Of a stretch of 11,915 nt of DNA, positions 5,191-11,915 are shown in pieces (the first letter of the stretch is position 1; each line of letters begins with the position of its first letter). The translations under genes and the position numbers were made by a program. The DNA comes from an uncultured Mitsuokella sp. (GTDB taxonomy: Bacteria > Bacillota > Negativicutes > Selenomonadales > Selenomonadaceae): assembly GCA_900770895.1 (NCBI GenBank), contig CAAGMF010000013.1:1-11915 (forward strand), written 5' to 3'. Below the pieces are notes generated by a model. The model had not been told where the DNA came from, did no database searches, and saw only the letters and a list, made by a program, of their open reading frames with translations.

Positions 5191-6699
5191 ATGGATATCA
5201 ATCATGAGATAAACCGTCTGCTGAATTTCGCCAAGCAGCATGATATGCTGTTCGAGGATGACCGCTACTATGCGGCCAATCGTCTCGTCGATGTGCTGCA
5301 GGCGGAGGGCTATGAGCCGGAGGATATACATGAGGAGCTGGCGACAGCTACCCCGATCCTGGAGCGTATGCTCGACTATGCGGTTGCGAAGGGGCTCATA
5401 GAGGATACAACGGAGACGCGCGATCTTTACGATACGCGCATCATGGATTGCGTCATGCCGCGCCCCTCCGATGTGCGCCGCAATTTCAACAACGATTATG
5501 CGCGCAGCCCGAAGGCCGCCACGGATAACTTTTATAAGCTGTCCATCGCCTCGAACTACATCCGCAAGGACCGCATCGATAAGAATCTGCACTGGAAGAC
5601 ACCGACCGAATACGGCGACCTCGATATAACAATCAACCTCTCGAAGCCGGAGAAGGATCCGCGCGATATAGCGAAGGCGAAAGCCGCGCCGCAGACCAGC
5701 TATCCGAAATGCCTCCTGTGCCGTGAGAATGAAGGCTATGCCGGCCGCATCGGGCATCCGGCGCGCGAGACGTTGCGCCTCGTGCCGCTGCGTCTGTCCG
5801 GACATCGCTGGTTCATGCAGTATTCGCCGTACACGTACTATAACGAGCACTGCATCGTGCTGAACCGCAAGCATGTGCCGATGAAGGTGACACGCCGCAG
5901 CTTCGAGAATCTGCTCGATTTCGTCACGATACTGCCGCACTATTTCCTGGGATCGAATGCCGATCTGCCGATCGTGGGTGGCTCCATTTTGTCGCATGAT
6001 CATTATCAGGGCGGCCGCTACGATTTCGCCATGGCTCATGCCGCGGTCGAAAAAGAGTATGACTTCAAGGGCTATCCGGATATAAAGGCCGGCCGCGTGA
6101 AGTGGCCGCTCTCAGCCATCCGGCTCGAGGGCGATGACCGTGATCAGCTCGTGGATCTCGCGGATAAGATATTGACGGCATGGCGCGGTTACTCCGATGC
6201 GAGCGTCGATATACTGGCAGAGAGCGACGGCCAGCCGCACAACACGATAACGCCGATCGCCCGCCGCGATGGCGAGCATTATCAGCTCGATCTCGTCCTG
6301 CGCAACAACCGCACGAGTGCGGAGCATCCGCTCGGCATCTTCCATCCGCATGCCGATGTGCATCATATAAAGAAAGAGAACATCGGTCTCATCGAGGTCA
6401 TGGGGCTGGCCGTACTGCCGGGCCGTCTGAAGGATGAGATGGCGGAGCTCGGCCGGGAACTCGTCAAGGGGACTCCGGATATCTCGGGTATGCCGTCGAT
6501 TGCAAAACATGCGGACTGGTATAAGGACGTACTGCGCCGTCATCCGACGGTGTCCATGAACACGGTGAATGAAGTACTGCAGGAAGAAATCGGGCAGGTA
6601 TTCAAGCGCGTGCTCGAGGATGCCGGCGTATATAAGCGCGATGAGAAAGGCATGGCTGCCTTTGACCGCTTCGTCGCTGCAGTGAACGACGCCGACTGA
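5191..6699 (+). CDS. galT: Galactose-1-phosphate uridylyltransferase, class II
   Basis: GalT transfers UMP from UDP-glucose to galactose-1-phosphate, giving UDP-galactose and glucose-1-phosphate. At 502 residues it belongs to the long class II form typical of Firmicutes, not the roughly 350-residue E. coli form. The active-site histidine cluster SHDHYQGG (His269, His271, Gln273) holds the nucleophilic histidine, and a CLLC pair (Cys174, Cys177) is conserved-looking. The N-terminal 150 residues are the helical region specific to this class. AGGAGG stands 6 nt before the ATG. It sits between galE and the repressor gene in the same direction, consistent with one operon. The frame is intact, so UDP-galactose would still be made even if GalE is lost. 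Confidence 0.96.
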   Translation: MDINHEINRLLNFAKQHDMLFEDDRYYAANRLVDVLQAEGYEPEDIHEELATATPILERMLDYAVAKGLIEDTTETRDLYDTRIMDCVMPRPSDVRRNFNNDYARSPKAATDNFYKLSIASNYIRKDRIDKNLHWKTPTEYGDLDITINLSKPEKDPRDIAKAKAAPQTSYPKCLLCRENEGYAGRIGHPARETLRLVPLRLSGHRWFMQYSPYTYYNEHCIVLNRKHVPMKVTRRSFENLLDFVTILPHYFLGSNADLPIVGGSILSHDHYQGGRYDFAMAHAAVEKEYDFKGYPDIKAGRVKWPLSAIRLEGDDRDQLVDLADKILTAWRGYSDASVDILAESDGQPHNTITPIARRDGEHYQLDLVLRNNRTSAEHPLGIFHPHADVHHIKKENIGLIEVMGLAVLPGRLKDEMAELGRELVKGTPDISGMPSIAKHADWYKDVLRRHPTVSMNTVNEVLQEEIGQVFKRVLEDAGVYKRDEKGMAAFDRFVAAVNDAD

Positions 6700-6753
6700 T
6701 TCCAGGCCGCCGGCGGGGATTGCGGCTGTTGACGCCGTCCAGAGGGAGAAAGA

Positions 6754-7782
6754 ATGGAAAACAAGAAAGCAACCATAGTTGATGTGGCCAGGATGGCTGG
6801 CGTATCAGTAGCTACTGTTTCACGCGTCGTGAACGGCAACTACCCGGTGCGGCCGTCCACGCGTTCGCGGGTGCAGGCAGCGATAGAGGCACTGGAGTAT
6901 GTGCCGAACGTGCAGGCCCGTGAGCTGAATACGCGCCACTCCTCGACTATCGGTGTCGTGGTGCCGGGCCTCTACAATATGTTCTTCGCCGAGGTAGCGG
7001 GAGGCATAGAGCAGGCACTGCGCGGGGCCAATTTTTCCATGCTGCTGTCCTGCGCCCAGAGCGATCCCCGCCAGGAGATGCACTGCATCGATGATCTCAT
7101 CGGTCGCAATGTCTCGGGCGTCATCGTCATCAGCCCGAATACAGCCGGGATCCGTGAGGATTTCTATGAGCGGCTGGCTCAGCGTCTGCCCGTGGTGTTC
7201 GTCAATTCCTATAGTGCGGTAGATGGCATATCGTATGTGGGCAATGACGAGCGGGCGGGGGCGCGCATGGCACTCGAACATCTCTGGCAGCTCGGCCACC
7301 GTCGCATCATGCTCGTGCGCGGCGAGCACTCCGACTCCTATACAGTGAAGGAGGAGGCATATCGCAGCTTCATGCAGGAACACGATGCCTTTGAAGAACG
7401 CCTGATCATCGATATCGGCGAGGGTAATGGTGAGAATACTGTACTGCATACGGCAGAGCAGCTGGTCGGAGTACTGGCAGAGACGCAGCCGACTGCTCTG
7501 CTGTGCTGCAATGACCTCATGGCCGTCGGCGCCATGAATGCATGCCATCACCTGCAGCTGTCCATACCGCGCGATATCTCGATTGTCGGCTATGATAATA
7601 TCGCTTTGGCCAGCTATATCGAGCCGCAGCTCACGACGATGGATCAGAACATGCATCGGCTCGGAGCTGAGGCAGCCGGAGTGCTCATCGAGCATATCCA
7701 CGGTGGCAAGGCCCGGCAGGTCATACTGCCGAACCATCTCATCGAGCGGGCCTCGACCGGTCAGGTTCCCCAAGAGCTCTGA
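6754..7782 (+). CDS. galR: LacI/GalR-family transcriptional repressor of the gal operon
   Basis: The 342-residue product has normal LacI-family length. The N-terminal helix-turn-helix (about 8-27) carries the recognition segment VSVATVSRVVNG, with Val19-Ala20 at the positions that choose operator sequence. The hinge helix with Leu58 (RELNT) would insert at a central CpG, as in the palindrome found before galK. Residues 62-342 form the periplasmic-binding-protein-like sugar-sensing core, with the typical DNDLMA-like segment (here CNDLMAVG) and GYDNIALASY. The gene follows galT by 54 nt with an AGGGAGA ribosome binding site and ends at a strong terminator. Autoregulation through the operon promoter is expected. 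The inducer (galactose or a phosphate derivative) is inferred from context. Confidence 0.9.
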   Translation: MENKKATIVDVARMAGVSVATVSRVVNGNYPVRPSTRSRVQAAIEALEYVPNVQARELNTRHSSTIGVVVPGLYNMFFAEVAGGIEQALRGANFSMLLSCAQSDPRQEMHCIDDLIGRNVSGVIVISPNTAGIREDFYERLAQRLPVVFVNSYSAVDGISYVGNDERAGARMALEHLWQLGHRRIMLVRGEHSDSYTVKEEAYRSFMQEHDAFEERLIIDIGEGNGENTVLHTAEQLVGVLAETQPTALLCCNDLMAVGAMNACHHLQLSIPRDISIVGYDNIALASYIEPQLTTMDQNMHRLGAEAAGVLIEHIHGGKARQVILPNHLIERASTGQVPQEL

Positions 7783-7798
7783 TTGTAGAGGATATGCG

Positions 7799-7835
7799 AA
7801 AGCCCCGGGGCAGATCATCCAGCCCCGGGGCTTTT
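7799..7835 (+). terminator. Strong terminator ending the gal operon
   Basis: AAAGCCCCGGGGC (7799-7811) pairs with GCCCCGGGGCTTT (7822-7834) around a 10-nt loop, followed by a short T-run. The stem is symmetrical enough to work in both directions. It separates galR from the convergent CorC-family gene, whose stop is at 7847-7849. Confidence 0.9.
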
Positions 7836-7846
7836 ATCTACGGTGC

Positions 7847-9163
7847 TTATTTTTTTTGCGTCATGATGATGGTAGCCACGCGGGCGCGGTCCATCTTCTT
7901 TATCTCGAACGTGAAATCCTGCCAGTGGCAGCGCTCGTGGACATGGGGGATGTGGCCGAAGCAGCTCGTCACGAAGCCGCCCATCGTCTGGTAGTGGTCA
8001 TGCTCCTCGTCGGGGAGCTCATCGATATCGAACATTTTCTTGAATTCATCGATCGGGCAGAGCCCGTCGACCGTCCAGGTGTGATCGTCGCGTGGTACGA
8101 TCTGAGGATGCTCGGCCTCCGACGGCGAGGTCGTCGTGCTCTCGTCGCCGATGAGCTCGCCAAGCAGGTCATCGAGGGTCAGAAAGCCGATGACGCCGCC
8201 GTACTCGTCGAGCACCATGGCCTCGTGGACACCGCTGACCTTGAATTTCTCGAGCACGCGCAGGATTTCCATCGAGCGCGGCACGAAAAGTGGCTTGTGC
8301 AGGTACTGGGCGATGTTGAGCGACTTGTTTTCGAGTGCGGCGTTGAGCAGGTCTTTGGCATAGAGGATGCCGCAGAATTCATCGAGGCTGTCGCGGCCGA
8401 CTGGGAATACATCCTGCTGGGTCTTGCGGATGAGGCGCAGATTGTGCTTGAGCGAGTCGGACAGGTCGAGCCACAGCATCTGCGTGCGCGGCGTCATGAG
8501 GGCATAGGCCGTCTGGTCGCTCATATGGAATATGCGGTCGACCATGGCCTGCTCGCTGCGCTCGAAGGTGCCGTCCTCTGCGCCCTGTTCGATGAGGTCC
8601 TTGACCTCGTCTTCCGTGACAGCAGTCTGCTTATCGGGATTGATGCCGAGCAGCAGCATGGTGATATGGGCGGCGCGATCCAGCACGATGAGCAATGGAC
8701 CCAGCAGCCAGAGCAGCAGCGACAGTCCGCGCTGATGGCGCAGCAGGACTTTCTCCGGATTCTGCAGCGCTATATGCTTCGGTATGAATTCTGACACCAG
8801 CAGGGTGATGCAGGTCATCATGATGATGGCTATGGCCAGAGACAGCCACCAGATCCCGGTCAGACGCGGCGGCAGCAGATGGTCTATGAGCGGTGCCAGC
8901 AGCAGTCCGGTGCCGATGCCGATGATGATGCCGGTGAACGTGATGCCGACCTGGGCCAGCGATAGCGTGCGTTCTGGCGTATCGAGCATGCTCAGGGCAG
9001 TATCAGCCTTGAGCTGGGTGTCCTGAGCCAGACGCTCGAGTCGTCCGCGATGGGCCTCGGTGACAGCCGTCTCCACGAGCGTGAAGAAGCCGCCGACGCC
9101 GAGGCAGAGCACGAGCAGCAGGCAGGCAATCAGAATACTGACAGTGTCACTATCCAATATCAT
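7847..9163 (-). CDS. CorC/HlyC-family membrane protein (CNNM, CBS pair, CorC_HlyC domain)
   Basis: The 438-residue protein has the standard order of this family. Four hydrophobic segments of the CNNM/DUF21 domain lie at about 8-30, 68-96, 103-130 and 145-170; SEFIPKHIA corresponds to the usual GE-x-x-PK motif. A tandem CBS pair follows (about 205-330, starting near ALMTPRTQM and ending at DEYGGVIGFLTLDDLLGEL), then the C-terminal CorC_HlyC domain (about 350-435). Members have been linked to magnesium or cobalt efflux and Mg2+/Na+ exchange; older 'hemolysin' labels are misleading. The start ATG has AGGAGA only 3-4 nt upstream, a rather short spacing. It follows the BsuPI-domain gene by 64 nt on the same strand, with two TGGTAAAAT repeats (9202-9210, 9214-9222) in the gap. 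Metal specificity cannot be read from the sequence. Confidence 0.9.
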   Translation of the reverse strand: MILDSDTVSILIACLLLVLCLGVGGFFTLVETAVTEAHRGRLERLAQDTQLKADTALSMLDTPERTLSLAQVGITFTGIIIGIGTGLLLAPLIDHLLPPRLTGIWWLSLAIAIIMMTCITLLVSEFIPKHIALQNPEKVLLRHQRGLSLLLWLLGPLLIVLDRAAHITMLLLGINPDKQTAVTEDEVKDLIEQGAEDGTFERSEQAMVDRIFHMSDQTAYALMTPRTQMLWLDLSDSLKHNLRLIRKTQQDVFPVGRDSLDEFCGILYAKDLLNAALENKSLNIAQYLHKPLFVPRSMEILRVLEKFKVSGVHEAMVLDEYGGVIGFLTLDDLLGELIGDESTTTSPSEAEHPQIVPRDDHTWTVDGLCPIDEFKKMFDIDELPDEEHDHYQTMGGFVTSCFGHIPHVHERCHWQDFTFEIKKMDRARVATIIMTQKK

Positions 9164-9227
9164 ATCTCTCCTAATAGTAATGTTCCGTAATCAAAACATG
9201 AATTTTACCATATATTTTACCACATAA

Positions 9228-9848
9228 TCAGTCGTCATACCATGGGCCATGACCGGAGCCGATGATGATGCCGCCCTGCAGGACGACCGGCGTCGCGCTG
9301 GCAGTGCGGGTCGGCAGACGGGTCATGATGACATAGGGCGTATCCTGCAGCCAGGCCGATACGAGGACAGCATCATCTTTGAGCTTGCGGTAGTCGCGGC
9401 TGCTGAGTTCGGCTGTATAGACGACATTTTGATGGGCAGGCACGCTCGAGCTTGTGAGTGCCTGGGTGAAGGCCATGCCGTCGGACCAGCGCCACAGGGG
9501 CTTGTTATTCTTGTCCAGGATGGTCATATCATATATCTGGCCATCACGATGCGCTATGGTATAGTCGCTGTCGCCATTGTTCGTCACTTTCAGCTCCAGC
9601 TTGAGCCGGCCGTGGCGATCCTCGACGGTGAGCTCCTCGAATATCTTGTCAAAGCCGAAAGCAGCGTAGCTGCGGGCCGTGCTGCTCTGCCCGGAGCCCG
9701 AGGAACTGCCGACCGGCAGCGTGATGCCGATGCCGGTACCGACGTGGGCCTCCGCGCTGGGCATAGCGACGAGCGGCAGTATGCAGGCGGCAGCGATGAG
9801 TGCACCGGCCATTTTGTGCCGGATGATATTTCTGTACATATTTATCAT
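9228..9848 (-). CDS. Secreted BsuPI-domain protein
   Basis: The 206-residue product begins with a basic, hydrophobic signal sequence (about 1-34) with a likely cut after SAEA. A Gly/Ser-rich linker follows, then an immunoglobulin-like domain (about 65-165) with LELKVTNNGDSDYTI, GQIYDMTILD and LWRWSDGMAFTQAL. This pattern matches the BsuPI family, named after an intracellular proteinase inhibitor of Bacillus subtilis; many family members are secreted and of unknown role. The reading could start at GTG 9857, but AGGAG would then touch the start codon; the ATG at 9848 has AGGAG at 8 nt and is preferred. The role is unknown; protease inhibition is only a family-based possibility. Confidence 0.8.
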   Translation of the reverse strand: MINMYRNIIRHKMAGALIAAACILPLVAMPSAEAHVGTGIGITLPVGSSSGSGQSSTARSYAAFGFDKIFEELTVEDRHGRLKLELKVTNNGDSDYTIAHRDGQIYDMTILDKNNKPLWRWSDGMAFTQALTSSSVPAHQNVVYTAELSSRDYRKLKDDAVLVSAWLQDTPYVIMTRLPTRTASATPVVLQGGIIIGSGHGPWYDD

Positions 9849-9867
9849 GAATCTCACTCCTGTTTTC

Positions 9868-9883
9868 TATACTATATAGTATA
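9868..9883. promoter_or_regulatory. 16-bp A/T palindrome in the divergent promoter region
   Basis: TATACTATATAGTATA is a perfect palindrome 19 nt upstream of the BsuPI-domain start codon. It contains a TATACT -10-like box on each strand. It could be an operator overlapping the minus-strand promoter or simply a -10 region with chance symmetry; no good -35 is evident. Confidence 0.4.
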
Positions 9884-9970
9884 TCGTCTTTTGCTGTCGA
9901 TGGCTAAATATGCCTCTGGAGGAATCGAACAAAACAAGAAAAAAGACTTTTTTCACAAGTAGGATTGTGG

Positions 9971-9976
9971 TATAAT
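9971..9976 (+). promoter_or_regulatory. Extended -10 promoter of the ADP-ribosylglycohydrolase gene
   Basis: A perfect TATAAT preceded by TGG makes an extended -10 element 31 nt before the start codon. Only a T-rich run (about 9948-9953) occupies the -35 position, which extended -10 promoters tolerate. A purine-rich GGGGGAGAGG just before the ATG serves as ribosome binding site. Confidence 0.6.
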
Positions 9977-10007
9977 TAAAAGAACTGGGGGAATAGGGGG
10001 AGAGGAA

Positions 10008-10964
10008 ATGCGACGCAATGCGGTAAGGAGCATGATCATCGGTCATGCCATAGGAGATGCGCTCGGAGTGCCGGTCGAATTCAAGAGTCGCTCGGAGCTG
10101 CAATATCATCCGGTGACGGATATGACAGGGCACGGTACCCATGATATGCCGCCCGGCACATGGTCCGATGATACAAGCATGACGCTGTGCCTGCTTGAGA
10201 GCATCGGCCGGCTGGGGCGGATTGATGCGAACGATATCATGCAGAACTTCGTGCGCTGGTTCCGCAACGGCGAGTTTACGGCCACGGGCCGGGTTTTCGA
10301 TGTAGGCGTGTCGACCTCGCAGGCCATACGCCGCTACATGCATGGCACGCAGGCGGAGGACTGCGGCGGGCATCATGCAGAGGATAATGGCAACGGGGCT
10401 TTGATGCGCATCGCACCGCTGGCTCTTTATCTGGCGCACGAGAACCATACAAGGCTTCTGGCAAGTGATATCGCTATCGTGGGCAAGGTCGCCGGGCTGA
10501 CTCATGCCCATATACGCAACCAGATTGCCTGCAGTATCTATATAGCTATCGCTTTGAATCTGCTCGCGGGCGAGGGGATCGGATCAGCCATTGGCAATGC
10601 CATGGAGCTGGTACATCGCCTGTATGACGGGCAGCGCTACCGGCAGGAACTGTCGCTTTTTCGCCGGCTCGATTCCATTGTTTCCTTCCGGCAGCTGTCG
10701 CCAGACGCCATAAAGTCCACAGGCTATGTCGTTGATACATTGGAGGCGGCAATCTACTGTCTCGTAACGACCTCGAGCTATACGGAATGCGTGCTGCATG
10801 CGGTGAATCTCGGAGATGACACGGATACCGTGGCGGCCGTGGCGGGCGGCTTGGCCGGACTGGCCTACAGCCTGCATGATATTCCTCAGAAATGGCGTCA
10901 GAAGCTCATGCGCTATGACTATATTGATGGCTTGTGCCAATATTTCATCGAAGGGCTGGGATGA
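10008..10964 (+). CDS. ADP-ribosylglycohydrolase (DraG/ARH) family protein
   Basis: Family enzymes cleave ADP-ribose from proteins or small molecules using a binuclear magnesium or manganese centre. The 318-residue, all-helical protein has the signatures in order: GDALG (16-20), WSDDTSM (52-58, with metal ligands Asp54 and Asp55), GNGALMR (about 128-134) and GDDTDT (269-274, with metal ligands Asp270, Asp271 and Asp273). All key metal-binding residues are present, so it is probably active. No ADP-ribosyltransferase partner or nitrogenase gene is visible, so this is not evidence for nitrogenase control, and the substrate is unknown. The gene is monocistronic or reads into the riboswitch leader downstream; no terminator of its own is seen before the one at 11088-11125. 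Confidence 0.9.
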   Translation: MRRNAVRSMIIGHAIGDALGVPVEFKSRSELQYHPVTDMTGHGTHDMPPGTWSDDTSMTLCLLESIGRLGRIDANDIMQNFVRWFRNGEFTATGRVFDVGVSTSQAIRRYMHGTQAEDCGGHHAEDNGNGALMRIAPLALYLAHENHTRLLASDIAIVGKVAGLTHAHIRNQIACSIYIAIALNLLAGEGIGSAIGNAMELVHRLYDGQRYRQELSLFRRLDSIVSFRQLSPDAIKSTGYVVDTLEAAIYCLVTTSSYTECVLHAVNLGDDTDTVAAVAGGLAGLAYSLHDIPQKWRQKLMRYDYIDGLCQYFIEGLG

Positions 10965-10977
10965 AGCCAGGGAATGC

Positions 10978-11006
10978 TTGACAGGGCTGCAGGGTAATGA
11001 TATAGT
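10978..11006 (+). promoter_or_regulatory. Near-consensus promoter for the riboswitch-MFS transcript
   Basis: TTGACA (10978-10983) and TATAGT (11001-11006) are separated by exactly 17 bp, the best promoter match in the window. It begins 14 nt after the stop of the preceding gene. Transcription from about 11012 would run straight into the riboswitch aptamer. Confidence 0.85.
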
Positions 11007-11024
11007 GGTGATGAAAAGTAAATA

Positions 11025-11125
11025 GGCTTTGCGGGGCTGACGGATTGAGTGGAATTGACCACATGCACTGCAGAGTTTAGAAAGCCGACCGTCTGGGCAA
11101 AGAGATTTTGTCCAGACGGTTTTTT
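11025..11125 (+). ncRNA. ZTP/ZMP (pfl-type) riboswitch with overlapping terminator
   Basis: The leader has the conserved layout of the ZTP riboswitch. P1 is CTTTGCGG (11027-11034) with CTGCAGAG (11068-11075). The conserved CTGACGG follows, then hairpin P2, GTGG/CCAC (11049-11052, 11059-11062). After a spacer comes the 3' signature GCCGACCGTCTGGGCA (11085-11100). GACGG (11039-11043) can pair with CCGTC (11089-11093), the pseudoknot known for this class. P2 and the signature closely resemble, from memory, the Fusobacterium ulcerans example. The signature is also the left arm of the terminator (11088-11096 with 11112-11120). Ligand binding should therefore hold the pseudoknot and prevent termination, an ON switch. 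ZTP/ZMP builds up when 10-formyl-tetrahydrofolate is short. GGCTTT (11025-11030) could alternatively pair with AAAGCC (11081-11086). Confidence 0.85.
11088..11125 (+). terminator. Regulated intrinsic terminator of the ZTP riboswitch
   Basis: ACCGTCTGG (11088-11096) pairs perfectly with CCAGACGGT (11112-11120) and is followed by TTTTTT. It lies 55 nt before the MFS start codon. Because its left arm is the 3' half of the aptamer, it acts as the expression platform. It would also catch read-through from the gene at 10008-10964. Confidence 0.9.
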
Positions 11126-11179
11126 CGTCTGGATGAAACCTCTTTTTCTGGTATCTGTATGACAGAAAGGATGGTTCTG

Positions 11180-11850
11180 ATGCGAAATCGCTGGCTTATC
11201 GCTCTGGCTGCTGTGGGGATCCATATCTCCATTGGCAGCGTCTATGCCTGGAGTGTGCTCACGCGCCATATCATGGCGGATATGGGCTGGTCTCTGTCGG
11301 AGACGACCTGGGCATTCTCACTCGCTATATTGTTCCTCGGGACGTCAGCTGGATTCCTGGGGCGCTATGTAGAGAAATATGGTCCGCGCCGCTCGGGTCT
11401 GACATCGATGTGCTTTTTCGGACTGGGCATGATGGGCACGGCTCTGGCTTTTCATCTCCACAGTCTGCTGCTGCTCTATCTGTTCTATGGCGTCATAGGC
11501 GGCATCGGACTCGGCATCGGCTATATAACGCCAGTATCTACACTGGTGAAGTATTTCCCGAATCATCGCGGTTTTGCGACGGGGCTGGCCATTATGGGCT
11601 TCGGCTTCGCGGCGCTGATTGCCGGACCGGTCATGCAGTATCTGACCGTGAGGTTCGGTCTGGTCGGCAACTTCCTGATTCTGGGCTGCGTCTACATGGT
11701 GCTCATCGGCAGTGCCTCGCTTTATCTGAAGAAGCCGGAAACGAAGCTCCAGCCGCATGTGTCTGAAGGGGCGACTTCCTCGCTGGCTCTCGGTTCGACC
11801 ATGAGCGAGGCGCTTCATACCTGGCAGTTCGCAGCGTTGTGGTGGATATT
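11180..11850 (+). CDS. OFA-family (oxalate/formate antiporter type) MFS transporter, truncated
   Basis: About 224 residues of a roughly 400-residue 12-TM transporter are present, covering the first six membrane helices and the central loop. IHISIGSVYAWSVL (helix 1), GIGLGIGYITPVSTLVKYFPNHRGFATG and GFGFAALIAGPV are typical of the OFA family, which includes OxlT and E. coli YhjX. Earlier in-frame starts (TTG 11108, ATG 11159, ATG 11171) lie in the terminator or lack a spaced ribosome binding site; ATG 11180 has AAGGA 8 nt upstream. Homology ends abruptly after FAALWWI: the next 15 codons are not MFS-like and end in TAG at 11894. The simplest reading is insertion of a mobile element at 11851. 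Control by the ZTP riboswitch suggests a substrate linked to one-carbon metabolism, perhaps formate (inferred). Confidence 0.85.
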
Positions 11851-11915
11851 GGCTCTTCGGGCATACGTGTGGGTTAAGAAATCCGCTTCAGGCTAGATAC
11901 TATCTGACCTGAGAG
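11851..11915 (+). mobile_element. Possible insertion-sequence terminus interrupting the MFS gene
   Basis: At 11851 the sequence switches from MFS coding to GGCTCTTCGGGCATAC..., which resembles the GGCTCTT start of ISL3-family terminal repeats as I recall them. The switch falls inside a codon, after ATATT, where homologs continue with a Phe/Leu-rich helix. Only 65 bases are visible, so neither the other end, a target duplication nor a transposase can be checked. An assembly join is the main alternative. Confidence 0.4.

Noticed and set aside
10008..10964. DraG as nitrogenase regulator
   Set aside because: The family motifs fit, but no draT or nif genes are present; the broader ADP-ribosylglycohydrolase family is widespread in non-diazotrophs.
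11108..11179. Upstream TTG/ATG starts extending the MFS protein by up to 24 residues
   Set aside because: The TTG lies inside the riboswitch terminator and the added residues are not membrane-like; ATG 11180 has a properly spaced AAGGA.

Overview
This 11.9 kb, GC-rich (roughly 55-60%) window looks like chromosomal DNA from an anaerobic, gut- or rumen-type member of the Negativicutes (Selenomonas/Mitsuokella-like). That placement is inferred from codon usage, a Firmicutes-type class II GalT, strong AGGAGG ribosome binding sites and the gene mix. It is not proven by a marker gene. Most coding space is housekeeping or sugar metabolism, but several intergenic regions are informative.

Layout. 1-390: gene-free, with a long nested inverted repeat, copies of a roughly 20-nt repeat and a plus-strand intrinsic terminator that belongs to no visible gene. 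391-1791 (minus): rpmB (ribosomal protein L28) followed by mutY (adenine DNA glycosylase), separated by a 24-bp perfect palindrome and a terminator. 2029-2544 (plus): a small secreted protein that is essentially one carbohydrate-binding module. 2718-7782 (plus): a Leloir galactose operon galK-galE-galT with a GalR/LacI-type repressor gene last, preceded by a promoter whose -35 region is overlapped by a 14-bp palindromic GalR-type operator. 7847-9848 (minus): a secreted BsuPI-domain protein followed by a CorC/HlyC (CNNM-CBS) membrane protein, convergent with the gal operon across a strong terminator. 10008-10964 (plus): an ADP-ribosylglycohydrolase-family protein. 10978-11850 (plus): a near-consensus promoter, a ZTP (pfl-type) riboswitch with an overlapping terminator, and the first half of an OFA-family (oxalate/formate antiporter type) MFS transporter.

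How the genes work together. GalK, GalT and GalE would convert galactose to UDP-glucose and glucose-1-phosphate, and the repressor encoded in the same operon probably acts at the galK operator. The secreted carbohydrate-binding protein next door resembles modules found on galactan-degrading enzymes, which suggests but does not prove a galactan/galactose theme. The transporter is placed under a folate/purine-stress signal (ZTP), which suggests that it handles a one-carbon compound such as formate.

Oddities. galE carries an in-frame TAG just before its catalytic Tyr-Lys pair, in an otherwise intact reading frame. The MFS gene loses homology abruptly at about 11850, where sequence resembling an ISL3-family insertion-sequence end begins, and the window stops 65 bases later. 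None of the ten genes with a visible natural end uses TAG as its stop (five TAA, five TGA). The most interesting feature is the ZTP riboswitch in front of an OFA-type transporter.
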